64,000 bases of DNA from Zygnema cylindricum. Taxonomy: Eukaryota; Streptophyta; Zygnematophyceae; Zygnematales; Zygnemataceae. Shown here one piece after another: positions 47,801 to 57,006 of this stretch (positions within the stretch are counted from its first letter, which is position 1; every line of letters begins with the position of its first letter). A model generated the notes under the pieces. The model saw nothing but the letters and a program-made list of their open reading frames with translations. It did no database searches and had not been told where the DNA came from. The stretch spans positions 1-64,000 of the forward strand of contig JBBHKE010001153.1 of NCBI GenBank assembly GCA_037447655.1, given 5' to 3'. A program made the translations under genes and the position numbers.

Positions 47801-49912
47801 TTTCAGCATTGATTTTTCATTTGGTTGATGAATAAAATCATTAATGGCATGCTCCTGACCAAAAAAATGGTTGTAGTAAGTTGCTGAACATTCCGCTTGA
47901 CGAGTACAAAACACATTTTTCTGGACATAGGGTTCATAAAAAACAACGTAAACTAAAAACCACTCCTGGAAGACGTTGGCTTCCCTTTAGGATCATCACC
48001 ACTTAAATCCAATCCTTACCATTTCCAGACAATTTCTAGGGGTATTCGAAACTTATATCTCCTACATTGACTTTTTTATTTATATATCATCCATGACTAT
48101 ATTTTTCATGAGTTTTACTGTGACATCCTGAAAATTGCATGAAATGAAAAGCATGGCCTTCCTACACAATCACTAACACCGATTACTAGGCAGCCTGAAA
48201 GGAATATACTCATTGACACTTTTTGGAGGACCTCCAACTTAGGTTTTCGCTTTTAAAAACCCTAGGATAGTTCAAAATGACCATCTCAAAATAGTAATGT
48301 CAAGTATCCAATTATACTGCGCACTAAAATCACAAAATATATCAGAACAGCACTTTTGGCACAAGTACATAGAATACTGTATTTTTTGTTCACCGATCTA
48401 GCACATATTTGGGTACAAACGCCAACACGTGCAAAAAAAAATGCACATTGTTTATTGGGAGGAAAATAGTCAGATTTCACAGAATGTAGGATACAGATTG
48501 ATCAGGAATCACTTACTACAAAGTAAGCATTGAACCAATGAGAATTCAACCTATGATATGAACATAAAAATGTGAGTTCAAGCTCCAAAGATCAATGGCA
48601 AATGCTACATTTCCCAAGGTAGTCTGCAGTGTAGATTTTTGGTCATTGCTTTAGTAGATCTATATCAAATTCATTCATCAATGTAAGTAAATAGCCAATT
48701 CAAACCCTTTCCTGGTCAGCCACAAGCATTAAGGAGTGTAAATAAATCATGCATCAAAACTAGTTTGCCAAATTAAAAATTAACCACATCATTGAAATTG
48801 GCACACTTGGACATTGCACATTGCAAATTGTACATTGGACATTGACATTTGATGTTGGACACATTGGACAGTGGGCATGAGAAATATAATGTTGGATGCT
48901 GGAGTTTTGAGATTGGAGGCTGGAAACTGGATGTTGAGTATTGGACAATGGACATTGGAAATTTCACATTGGACATTGGGCATTGGAAGAGGACAGTGGA
49001 AATAGGAAAAAGAACATTGGACTGGACATTGATATTAGACATGTTAATTCTCTGTTGATGTCTACCCTTCAGCGTCTCCATGCATTGTCTGAATTCAAAT
49101 TGTAAACGTGTGTAATTGAATTGCTAATGTTCAATAAAATATCGTCCAATGTCCACTGTCTACTTCGTCCACTGTAAACTGTACTCTGTCCAATGTCCAA
49201 AGTTCACTGTCAAATTTCCAGCGTACAATGTCGTATGTCCAATGTGGGTTGTCCGATAGCAAATGTCCAATCTCAAACGTCCAACATCTCATTTCCTATG
49301 CCCACTATCCAGTGAAATTCTTACCATGATATGATGATACTGATTATTGACATCAAATAACCAGCATTTGACATTGATCAGTTATGAAGAAAATAGTGGC
49401 AAATGGACATTAACCTATGGATAATGAAAATAGCCAAGTTGCATCAAGCATCAACATTCAGAATTAGAATAAAAAAATTGGATGTCAGCATCCATAACGC
49501 CTTACACTCCCGATGGAAAATAACAACAGAAACCACAGTAATTTCCGTACATTGTTTTCCGGTACCCCTCATACCTGCTTGAGCGGATTCCACTTTAACA
49601 GCCTTTGCTCCGTCTATCAGTGATACAAAGGCAACAATCGCCCAGGCAGCAAAATACGTCCTTAACCCTGGACAGCAGGCACCCCGCCTGAAAATGCGCG
49701 AAAAAAAATTCGTGAGAATATATGACAATTTACAACAATGTGCAATAATGTGTGCCAATGTGTGTCATATGTGTCACTAGCTGACACATGCGTGCTAATG
49801 TGTGACAATGTGTGACAATGTATGACAAGATCTCGTTGTGTGACAACGTCAGAAAAAAACTACTGAGGCATATCTAGAAAAAACTATCGCTAATACAAAA
49901 CCTTGAGCACAT
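38587..49912 (-). CDS. LRR receptor-like kinase gene, incomplete (membrane span and kinase N-lobe not seen)
   Basis: Plant plasma-membrane receptor kinase: extracellular leucine-rich repeats sense a ligand or partner, and an intracellular Ser/Thr kinase signals. Minus-strand exons that join in phase: 49912-49902, 49687-49575 (signal peptide), 46658-46529 (LRR N-terminal cap), 45374-45222, 44635-44564 and 42556-42485 (LRRs; the last two are exactly 72 bp, 24 residues, one repeat each). After a gap come kinase exons 40337-40120, 39913-39811 and 38862-38587. The last LRR exon ends in phase 2 but the first kinase exon reads in phase 0. Exons for further LRRs, the membrane helix, the ATP-binding lobe and the HRD loop should therefore lie in 42484-40338, yet I found none. 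Introns hold family B elements, a SINE-like sequence and minisatellites. Either a pseudogene that lost its middle, or two gene pieces. The exact subfamily is unknown. Confidence 0.7.
39472..39692. mobile_element. Family B element in LRR-RLK intron (221 bp, foldback)
   Basis: The ends ACACCGCGAATCTTTATTAG and CTAATAACGATTCGCGGTGT have TA on each side. Inside, a second inverted repeat of about 35 bp (ACATCTTTTCTCCGTACACA and complement) makes nearly the whole element one hairpin. It sits in the intron between the last two kinase exons. Confidence 0.88.
39811..39913 (-). CDS. LRR-RLK kinase exon: subdomain IX-X
   Basis: 103 bp between an ATGCAG acceptor and a GTGAGT donor. It encodes FGVVLFELITGRRALL followed by the acidic DDSAPEDDPTLDTLVHW. 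The first base completes the Ser of the conserved S-D-V-Y-S-F-G motif with two bases from the previous exon. Confidence 0.88.
40120..40337 (-). CDS. LRR-RLK kinase exon: DFG and activation segment
   Basis: 218 bp after a TTTTTACAG acceptor, donor GTGCAA. The exon opens with GKLADFGLLK (the Mg-binding DFG) and ends KSSQVTTKSDVY. The GTPGYMDPAY motif lies 42 residues after DFG; plant receptor kinases usually have about 16-22 there. The activation loop therefore carries an insertion (around DVANDAEATGAQGYIKM). The catalytic HRD motif, normally about 20 residues before DFG, would be in a missing upstream exon. Confidence 0.88.
40373..40688. repeat. 158-bp tandem duplication just upstream of the DFG exon
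   Basis: ACTTCCACTCAGTCACAAAA begins both copies (40373 and 40531). They differ at only a few bases and by a short indel near 40474/40635, so the duplication is recent. It lies in the intron 5' of the kinase exon, where the missing N-lobe exons would be expected. Confidence 0.9.
40689..41188. other. Intron-like sequence, no exon recognised
   Basis: I searched both strands here for kinase N-lobe motifs (G-x-G-x-x-G, VAVK, HRDLK) and saw none. A minus-strand frame at about 40925-41010 (FGFYTLADGNQCKEIN) is open but unassigned. Confidence 0.35.
41189..41408. mobile_element. Family B foldback element, 220 bp
   Basis: Sister of 39472-39692 with the same inner ACATCTTTTCTTCGTATACA inverted repeat. 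The left end is eroded (ACCTCCGTGAATCGCTATTA) and the right end is CTAATAGCAATTCACGGTGT. Confidence 0.8.
42310..42397 (+). other. tRNA-derived SINE-like sequence
   Basis: TGGCCACAGTGGTTAGTGCG resembles an RNA polymerase III A box. AGGTTCGAGCCCTGG is a perfect B box in a 5-bp T stem (CCAGG/CCTGG) with a 7-base loop, followed by CCGGATC, which nearly pairs with GAGCTGG upstream as an acceptor stem. The anticodon arm has a C-C mismatch and lacks U33, so a working tRNA is unlikely. Most like the head of a plant SINE in the receptor-kinase intron region. Confidence 0.5.
42485..42556 (-). CDS. LRR exon (72 bp)
   Basis: GT donor GTGAGTG and a weak GGTTGAAG acceptor. It encodes one plant-type LRR: ILANQVLEGAIPESIGNLTQ followed by LEY. 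It starts by completing and ends by beginning a Leu codon, as LRR exons of this gene class do. Confidence 0.7.
42557..44563. other. LRR-RLK intron, no further exon recognised
   Basis: Two diverged copies of a segment (AAGCTT.CACC..CC followed by TTTTAGCTAT..TTTCAC and ACCGGTGT) lie at about 43190-43275 and 43820-43905, indicating an old duplication of about 640 bp. No LRR motif was found. Confidence 0.4.
44564..44635 (-). CDS. LRR exon (72 bp)
   Basis: Acceptor TTCTTGCAG, donor GTATGTG. It encodes IFNGASLHGRIPSTIGNLTN then LKI, one 24-residue LRR. Same phase as the other LRR exons. Confidence 0.78.
45222..45374 (-). CDS. First LRR exon (153 bp)
   Basis: Acceptor CGTTTTTGCAG, donor GTAGGT. 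It encodes IVTSSDVLYPNETTLALATY, an acidic stretch SGDFEGDEYG, then NGTLSDSVSKLNYLQT. It is longer than one LRR, as if the first repeat and the cap junction were fused. It completes a Leu codon begun by the previous exon. Confidence 0.65.
45375..46528. other. LRR-RLK intron, no further exon recognised
   Basis: AT-rich. A short segment at 45511-45557 (minus strand) has a TTTTCAG acceptor and a GTAACT donor, but its phase does not fit the neighbouring exons. Confidence 0.35.
46529..46658 (-). CDS. LRR N-terminal cap exon (130 bp)
   Basis: Acceptor GTTCTTTGCAG, donor GTAAGT. The protein ALINILTELNSLDSSLFESW then C..WLGLKC..SGNVIS has the LRRNT_2 layout: an amphipathic helix, S-W, a cysteine, W-x-G-x-x-C, then the first beta strand. 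This is the mature N-terminus of an LRR receptor ectodomain. Confidence 0.8.
46659..48789. other. LRR-RLK intron, nothing recognised
   Basis: AT-rich, with no coding or repeat structure that I can support. Confidence 0.35.
48790..49040. repeat. TTGGACATTG minisatellite
   Basis: A degenerate array of about 10-12 bp units (TTGGACATTG, GGACAGTGG, TGGACATTGA) covers about 250 bp. The reverse complement of the same units forms a second array at 49139-49315. Confidence 0.88.
49139..49315. repeat. GTCCAATGTCCA minisatellite, inverted relative to 48790
   Basis: Degenerate units such as CGTCCAATGTCCACTGTC, TCTGTCCAATGTCC and TCTCAAACGTCC occur here. The array is the strand-switched form of the one 100 bp to the left; together they form a long imperfect hairpin in the first large intron of the receptor-kinase gene. 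Confidence 0.88.
49575..49687 (-). CDS. Signal-peptide exon
   Basis: Acceptor GCATTTTCAG, donor GTATGA. It encodes a hydrophobic stretch (TYFAAWAIVAFVSLIDGAKA) preceded by an Arg and followed by VKVESAQA. The small residues A-K-A give a likely cleavage site. Its last base joins AT of the next exon to make the Asp of DALINIL, so the phase fits. Confidence 0.6.
49735..49865. repeat. ATGTGTGACA tandem repeat
   Basis: Units of 10-11 bp (ATGTGTGACA, ATGTGTGCCA, ATGTATGACA) recur about ten times just upstream of the signal-peptide exon, with a small TGTGTCACTAGCTGACACA palindrome inside. Confidence 0.8.
49902..49912 (-). CDS. Possible initiating mini-exon
   Basis: ATGTGCTCAAG followed by GT (GTTTTG) ends in phase 2, as the next exon needs. 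It would give M-C-S-R before the signal peptide. The donor is weak. An alternative is the in-frame ATG at 49758, reading through the proposed acceptor. Confidence 0.3.
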
Positions 49913-50271
49913 CGATGTAGCAGCTCCTAATTGCTGAAAGCAGAAACAGTACAGTGCGAAACAATGCCAGCTGTAACTCCAGCTCACGAATCGAACAGAA
50001 AAGAATGTTAATCGAACTCAGGCACTTAATGTAAATAAGCAAACCCTACAATCGGGCGTTTGGTGAAAAAGAAAAATAGAGAGAAAGGTAGGTAGGTGAG
50101 TAGGTAACATGGAGTTAGTTTACTGTAGCTCGCAACACCAGCAATTTACCATAGGTTAGAAATGTTAATCAAAGCCTTCCTATTGGCTTACAAATTTTGA
50201 TCTGCGGCACTGTGCTGGGAAAGGCAAGTGCTAAAGTCCATCCTTTCTGGAACCATACCTTGCCACCATGC

Positions 50272-50283
50272 TGCCACGTGGCA
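50272..50283. promoter_or_regulatory. G-box palindrome upstream of the LRR-RLK
   Basis: TGCCACGTGGCA is a perfect 12-bp palindrome with a CACGTG core, about 360 bp 5' of the proposed minus-strand start. G-boxes bind plant bZIP and bHLH factors. Its role here is inferred only from motif and position. Confidence 0.35.
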
Positions 50284-51036
50284 GAAAAAGCATCTGTGCT
50301 TCTTTTCCTTTCTACTCAGTTTCTGCTTCAACTTTTAGAAAAGGTCAATCAACTTTAGAAATTGTTCCTGCAAGCAAAAAAACTGGAGGGAGCTAATAGG
50401 ACTTAACTCTTTTTTTCAGTTTTTCTCCTAACTATAAGTTTCATTATTTCCCTTCCATAGTCACATGTCACGATTTCTCTCTACCACTCGGTCTCCTTTT
50501 TTCTGAGGTTTCTCTGACCTAAAATAAAATAAATAAATAAATCTTGTCGTCGCAAACTTTAAAATGTCCTCGACGAATCTCAACCGTTAAAAAACAAAAT
50601 TTTCCGTATACTGAAAAAGATACGATTGAATTCATTAATTTTGCCTACGATCGTACGGTACGATTTCGTAAAATACCTGGTACGGAACCTCTGTTCGAAG
50701 TCTCTCTCTCAGGCGATTCCATTCTGACGTGGCGTACAATCGCCTGGATCCAATCGCCGTACTGTAACGTCCCTCTAAAAGTGTACGAATTATCATCTCT
50801 ATTTTCTGTCTGCTATTTTCTCCGGCGTGAAAAACAGTGGAACTGGAACAAAAACGTACGAATTATCTACCGTTTCGTGTTCGAAATTTGCCTGGGCGTG
50901 GAAAACAATGGAATCGAGACGCCAGAGAATCCACTGTAGGTCGGTGGACCCTAAATGTCGGTGGGAGCTTCGGTGGACAGGGGCGCAAATCTAAAAGCAT
51001 CCGACGCGTGAGTTTGAAGGACTTTTTCTTCAATTA

Positions 51037-51767
51037 GGGTGGAATTCCATTAGAAGAAAAGTGTGGTTCGTTACTGGACGCCGTACAAGTTCGTACATAT
51101 TCGTACCACGCCGTACCTTAAAAAAGAAATTGTCAGACGAAAAATCGTTACTGGAATGCTGTCGGGAAGCTCCAACGATGTAGGCGTAATTCCTGGCCGT
51201 TGGATATTTCACTTTTTCAGATCCGCGAAGCAATCGCGCACATCATCCAGTGTCACGACACCTCGCGAGGAGAGTTGTACGAGACGTGTACCATTGGTAC
51301 ACGTGAAAATGAAAAATAATATCTGCTTTGAACAAGCGATCACAGGTTTACACGTCGTGTAGGCCATGTGCCTACGTCGTATGGTCCATTTGCCGCCTGC
51401 CACGCAGGATGCAAGTGAGCCGATTTTTTTTTCGCACGCTCCGTCTGACATCCACCGACATTCAAAGTTTGCCGCGTCTTTTTGCCATCCCGTTTCGAAA
51501 TTTTGATTTCCGTTTTCAATATCAAAAATCTGGCCGCAAACTTTACGTACGAATCATTAACTACCTCCAGCCGTACAGATATTTCGTTCTGACTTTCCGT
51601 TTGAAGATTTTATTTAAGATTTTCAAATCTGGACTCTAACCTACGTGGCGCTAATCATAATTGAGGAAGGTTTGTTACTGGCCCGACAAAATGGAATAGT
51701 CTTCCAGTAAACGCTGCCAGTAGAATTTTCCGTACATTTACTGGGAGGGCCTAATGGAATTCCACCC
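51037..51767. mobile_element. Family A element, copy A6, best preserved (731 bp)
   Basis: The terminal repeats GGGTGGAATTCCATTAG and CTAATGGAATTCCACCC are perfect. Both flanks are TTA (51034-51036 and 51768-51770), a clean 3-bp target duplication. The core carries TACCATTGGTACACGT and CACCTCGCGAGGAG palindromes. This is the reference copy for defining the family; no coding capacity. Confidence 0.9.
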
Positions 51768-51770
51768 TTA

Positions 51771-54014
51771 TCCCGTCTGTCTTTGTACGGTACGGTAGCG
51801 TGAACTTTGCGTAGCATCCTGTACAGCACAGTAGTGCGGTAGTTACGCCAGTGCCACCACGTGTCGGGACTTGATCCGTTCCTAGCCAGACAATCTACTA
51901 AATATTTATGTTCGTGGGCGGCTTGACGTAAGTAAAATATCCGGACACGAGGCAGGTCAACTATTTTCGTGGATCCTTAAAAAAATTAAGATGCGACCTT
52001 ACGTACGGTCTTTACTTCCGTACGTCCACCACGTATGTCGACATTCTGCCGGTTACACGTTTGCAAACTTGCAGGTACATTACAGTAGCTAACGGCCGGT
52101 TAGGTGTGGTTCAGTTCGGCTTCGTTTCTGTTCCTAAGATTTTTCTCGCATTGCCAGTTCAGTTAGAACTGGCGATATTTAAAAGTACACGGTCTTTTGA
52201 TTTTTCGTGTTGTTTGAGGCGAGACTCTAAGCCTAGAGGTGGGAAAAATGAAGCATATGAACAATTTTGTGGAAAATGTTACAATTACGTAGATTTTTAT
52301 TGAAATAACTTAATAAATACTATCCTATTGTTAACACGTTCACTACAGTAATGCCCGTAAATAATGTGGATTCTTTCAAAATATCATAAGTAAATCTGAT
52401 GTTACCATAATCACCGCAACGAGTGTGGATTCTAGTGTGATAGGATTGCAATTTCGCCATTATTCTAATCAGAGTAATTAAAATATAGTTCAAAGATCTT
52501 TTTACGCGCCTTCGGTGTGGAATCAGAATCAAAGTACAATTCCATTTGGGAATAATTAGCGTGGATCCCCTGGAAATTTTACCACAGTCGAAAAAAAACT
52601 CTGTGCACATAGCACTGAAAACGCTCACCACAAACATTGACATTTTTTGTCTTTGTTGTCTTGTTGACGTTGTAAATGCTCCAATTCAAAATAGTTAGCG
52701 CATGTATCAAATTCCGCCGGCTATGTTTTAAATGTTTACCGTTTTTAACTAAAAACCAATTAAAATGCTTACCGACATCAATGTAAGTTTCCTCAAATAG
52801 CATGGAATTTTAAATTCAATGTTCTTAGAGTAATTAGCTTAAGTCTTATTTTTTCAAAGTGTAAATCAATGTAAATTTCACTCTAAATAGGTGAAAATTT
52901 AATGGATGCTTGAAATTATTTAGTATATCCACACGAACAACCCCAAAAGCATGTATGGAACATCATGTGATCTAAGATAATCTTTGTTGATTCATGGTAA
53001 ACATTTGAAATGTATCTACACAAATTGCAATTTAAATGCTTAATTCCCACTTGAAGCGGCTATGAGCATTATGCTCAAAATGTTATGTGGGAGAAATTGG
53101 CTGTCATTATGGTATGTATCTTAAATCGAATATGGAAGGCATTTCAAGTGGAGTCCATGCTAATTTGACACACCCTCATTTGTTACACTAAAAAAGGTTG
53201 CACTAAGGACGGATGTTCGCTCAATTAGATCCTCAACAATTATGAGAGTCTTTTAAAGTGGAATGTGTGTCACGTAACCATTTTTTTTAATATGAATAAT
53301 TGAGTATGATTGCGCTTAAAATCAATGGTAACTTGAATTGAGCCGAGTGATTATTCGTATGTTTTGTTACTTTTGAAATCTGAGGGAACATGTAGTGACG
53401 GCCAGTTCCGTTGTTGCGAACCAGAATAGTCGGTTTTACTTCCATGTCGTCGTTCCAGTTTGCGGGTGGAATCATTCGAACGCGCAGGTTAATTCCTCGT
53501 ATTCCATCAATGACGGCCGTTAAAGACGCGGCGAATAGTTAGACGGTCACGCGCCACGTCATCCATTTTTTTTCGATAAACTATTAAACATTTAAACCGT
53601 AACCCTAACTACAGCAGTCAAGAGAAACTGCCGTCAAATTTTGACAAAAAGTACGACGTATGTACTATTTTGTACATAGTGAAATACGCAAAGTACAAGC
53701 CGCTCTCATTTTCTGACGGCCTAAAAGGCACGCCGTCAGATCGGCCAAACGAATCGTGAATGCCCAATACACTGTCAGGTCAGGGCCGCGTGCATGGACA
53801 CGTGTCTATAAGACAGCCTGTCGAAGCCGGGTTTCAAAATATCCACAGCTATTTTTTGACGAATTCCGTTGAAACGATGCTACAAGTCTTTCTTTTTCAA
53901 GCTGCCCGGTCGGTGGTAGCATCGCCAAGGACTGGTTTGTCATTTTTCGCGCGTGCCACTTAATTGCATAATTGGCAGCCACTATGCCAAGGCTGTCAGG
54001 TGAAAGAATACAGT
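51771..54014. other. No gene recognised in 2.2 kb
   Basis: AT-rich, with no supported genes or terminal-repeat pairs. Short ORFs lack family signatures. Confidence 0.35.
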
Positions 54015-54556
54015 ACAACGTGAATCGTTATTGGCGTAATGGACGCTATTTAAGGTACCTTTTTTTTTCCCCAAATTCTTAAACAGCATAGATTATTCTG
54101 TTTTTTCTTTTACGCCATTTAGGGTTCTTTTCCAATTTTTATCATCTAAAAAGAGTGTTGTACGGTTGGTGTCAGACCGTACAAAAATGTACCTTTTTAA
54201 GTGAGAAAGTATAACAAATGGGTTTTAGTAACCACGGACGCATGAGAATATGCGGCTCTAAAAAGGGGATGCAATCGGGTTGTCAAAAGTCACGTTCTCA
54301 CATATTCGTCCGGTAACCGCGTTTCGACGGTGTGAACGTATGATTTGTGTACGATTTGTCAGATTTTGAACAGAACCTATACTAGTGTAAACAAGTTTGG
54401 GGCGGGTGTTTAATTTTTTTTAAATCCAAATTAGTATAAGTAAATATCCAGTATGTATGTTTTTTTTGAAAAAATCTAAATTCTCAATTAGCGAAAATAA
54501 CGAAACTTGTTCCTACACGCTAAAGAAACCTTTACGCGAATAACGATTCACGGTGT
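54015..54556. mobile_element. Family B element, 542 bp
   Basis: The ends are ACAACGTGAATCGTTATTGG and GAATAACGATTCACGGTGT. The interior shares the TGTCAGACCGTACA..AATGTACCTTTT block with the 33838-34745 palindrome, so the two derive from one subfamily. Confidence 0.75.
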
Positions 54557-54660
54557 AGAGGAGTGTCCGCTTTTATTTTCTGACAGAATCTGAAAGGGTG
54601 TGCTCATGTAGACGAAACCAAGAGATGTAGATTTGTATTCTAGTGCAGGTACTTCGTACT

Positions 54661-55435
54661 ACACCGTGTATCGCTATTAGTGTTAATATTTTTTGCCACT
54701 TGAAACCATAGTTCAAAAGTAGGCGTTTTTATGGTATGCCTTTGGTAGGTGCACAAAACTTGGCACTAAACTCGCGTAGAGTAGGCATACTGTATGGGTG
54801 TGCGCTGTGGACACTCTTGTACGAACATACGAATCTGACATATGATCATAGTTCAGCGCACGCCGACGGACGAAATTTTTTAGCGAACTAAAACACGGGG
54901 ACGTTCAAAATTGCAGACGCTAATATGACACATAGTCCTTTCGTAAGTTGTGTTATGGGCTTTTCATGTGATCTTCTTAGATTGCTACTTTGATCAGCGA
55001 CCATCCGCTCGTCTGAATCTGACGGTTTAAAAAAGTTTTACCTCAAAACTCACATAAATTATTTTTTTAGTCCGATTTTCTTTCAAAATTTAGACATGAC
55101 GTTTAATTCTCTATCGATCGATGTGCAACTCAACCCTGTAACTTTTTTTTTTCATTTTTCGACCAATACAATATAGGTCTTAACGGCATATTGTATGTTT
55201 TGCATACAATAGGCATATTGTATGGGCCTACTTTCACCTACTTTTGAACTAGGCTTGAAACATCTTTTCTCTGTACACTCTTGTCCGATTTTCAGTTTGA
55301 GACCGACAATTGAAAGCTGAGAATCTTAACTTTCAATCCCAACCGTCAAATCTTCAAACCGACATGCGTTTACGGAGAAAAGATGTTTAAAGAGAACGAA
55401 AAAAAAATATTAGCCCTAATAATGATTCACGGTGT
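54661..55435. mobile_element. Family B foldback element with a nested insertion
   Basis: The ends are ACACCGTGTATCGCTATTAG and CTAATAATGATTCACGGTGT. After removal of the inner element at 54707-55253 the arms rejoin to a 220-bp foldback like 39472-39692 (ACATCTTTTCTCTGTACACT and complement). Confidence 0.85.
54707..55253. mobile_element. Family F element, copy 2 (547 bp), with 8-bp target duplication
   Basis: The ends CATAGTTCAAAAGTAGG and CCTACTTTTGAACTAGG are inverted repeats. It is flanked by a perfect direct repeat CTTGAAAC (54699-54706 and 55254-55261) of the host B element. An 8-bp duplication is characteristic of hAT insertion. The interior is about twice as long as the copy at 9656. 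Confidence 0.9.
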
Positions 55436-55529
55436 ACTTATCATGTTCCAAATTTTGCGAAAACGAAAACTTCCCTTTGAACTATGACGGTTGTTGACGT
55501 CTACCAAACTTGTGACGGTTGTAGAGGTT

Positions 55530-55690
55530 TACATCGCTCCTCGTTATTACTGTAGATGTTCTTTTTGCCACTTGAAACATCTTTCTTCCGTGCACATTTG
55601 TCGGATTGTCAGTCCGATGGCTGCTAATAAGATTCTCGCGTTTCTATTGGCGGTCTTCTATCGACATTCCTACAAGTTGATATATCAGTT
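55530..55690. mobile_element. Degenerate B foldback fragment
   Basis: The sequence TTTGCCACTTGAAACATCTTTC..CCGTGCACATTTGTCGGATTG repeats the left arm of the previous element. The left end is decayed (CATCGCTCCTCGTTATTACT) and the right terminus is absent. Confidence 0.55.
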
Positions 55691-55794
55691 TGAGGGGCGC
55701 TCTTACCAAAGTACGGATGGAGGTACTGTATTGGGATAAAGGACGAAGGGCGTGAGGTTTTGAAAAAAAAAATCCAAAATCTATTCCGTATGAA

Positions 55795-55978
55795 AGTATG
55801 GAGTGATCGAAATGATTATCAACCGATATTATTCCTAATGCAGCTCGATATATCGACATTTCATGGAAGATCCCTTACCGATATATTTAATAAAGCCAAT
55901 ACATCGATTGTCCATAGGTCAAAACAAAGTACATATCGAATATCGGCAAGAGACTCCCGATACATGATACTGCACTAA
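55795..55978. mobile_element. hAT-type end fragment
   Basis: ATCG-rich sequence ends CATATCGAATATCGGCAAGAG..CCGATACATGATAC, similar to the right ends at 61185 and 61432. Only one end is present. Confidence 0.45.
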
Positions 55979-56209
55979 TAAAGTACAATACAATAAAATA
56001 CATTGTCAGTTTGTCACATATGTTTGGTTTACGAGATTTCAAGATTGTGGCCATCTAGGATTATAGGGGGCTGACGTATACAAATCATCTCCTGTAGCGA
56101 CCGGTTTTGTACCTTCTGTACGATTTGAACTTTTTGTTCATTCACCACGTTTTGTCCGTTGGCGTGGTCTCTCTCGAAAAGACAACTAGTTGTAGAACCC
56201 ATTATTTAA

Positions 56210-57003
56210 GGGTAACCTTCCATCAGGCGTTCCCAGTAATCGTACGAACACGTTTACTGGGAGTAAAAATGTAGCACCCTTCCATCAAGTCGTGTCAGTG
56301 AATGAGGTGTTAGATTGCGATTGGTACCACGTAGGACCTTTAGAGCCGCCCAGGAAAAATCATCATTTCCAAAAGGACAAAATCGCAGCTGCGTATGTGT
56401 ACGGGCGGACGCCGATTAAAATATCTAGTAGCGTCACGCTCATGTACAATCTGAACGTTCTTACGGTTGTTGTGGTATCAACGGCCACGAAAACCGTTGC
56501 AAAATTGAAGTTTGTACAAATGTCCAAGGATGTACCATTTGTACGTGAATCGCTGTATCGCACATTTATGAAGGAGACGTCACAGGATGTCTTACAACCA
56601 AGTTTTTTTGTCGTCGACCTTACAACCAAGATTTTTTTTGTCGTCGAACAGGCTGGCTTTCATGTCACACGGTACACTCCAATTGCCACATGTAAGTTTA
56701 TTACTTCACGTCTGTCGTGGATCGACTCTGACTTTACAAGTGGACCAAAACACGCGTCCAGTAATCAGAAACTCTCCTCCCGAGGACAGTTGGAGGAGAC
56801 TAGCTACGTACAGGAAACAAGAAGCGTTTGCGTCGAAAATTGAAAATCGGACGGTGGTAGTTCTCTCCAAGAAGTCTGGAGAATCTCAACGAATTTTTAG
56901 TAAACATCTTTTGAAAAAAAAAAAAAAAAAACAGTACGGCCAAGTACGGAGCGGTACTTTCTCCAGTAAACAACCCCACTTTTCGCCTGATGGAAGGTTA
57001 CCC
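56210..57003. mobile_element. Family A' element, copy 1 (794 bp)
   Basis: The terminus GGGTAACCTTCCATCAGGCG is repeated inversely at the right end, with TAA flanks on both sides (56207-56209 and 57004-57006). Related to family A in layout (CCAGTAA blocks, GGTACCACGTAGG, a gene-less palindromic core CTCCTCCCGAGGA). A 183-codon open frame (56292-56843) is not conserved in the sister copy, so it is probably accidental. Confidence 0.9.
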
Positions 57004-57006
57004 TAA

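Noticed and set aside
50544-50939. 131-codon ORF next to A6
   Set aside because: No recognisable domain, and the surrounding sequence is GTAC-rich repeat. It could be real but cannot be supported.
56292-56843. 183-codon ORF inside the A' element
   Set aside because: The sister copy at 58346-59139 does not keep this frame open, there is no family motif, and the ORF sits in a non-autonomous element.
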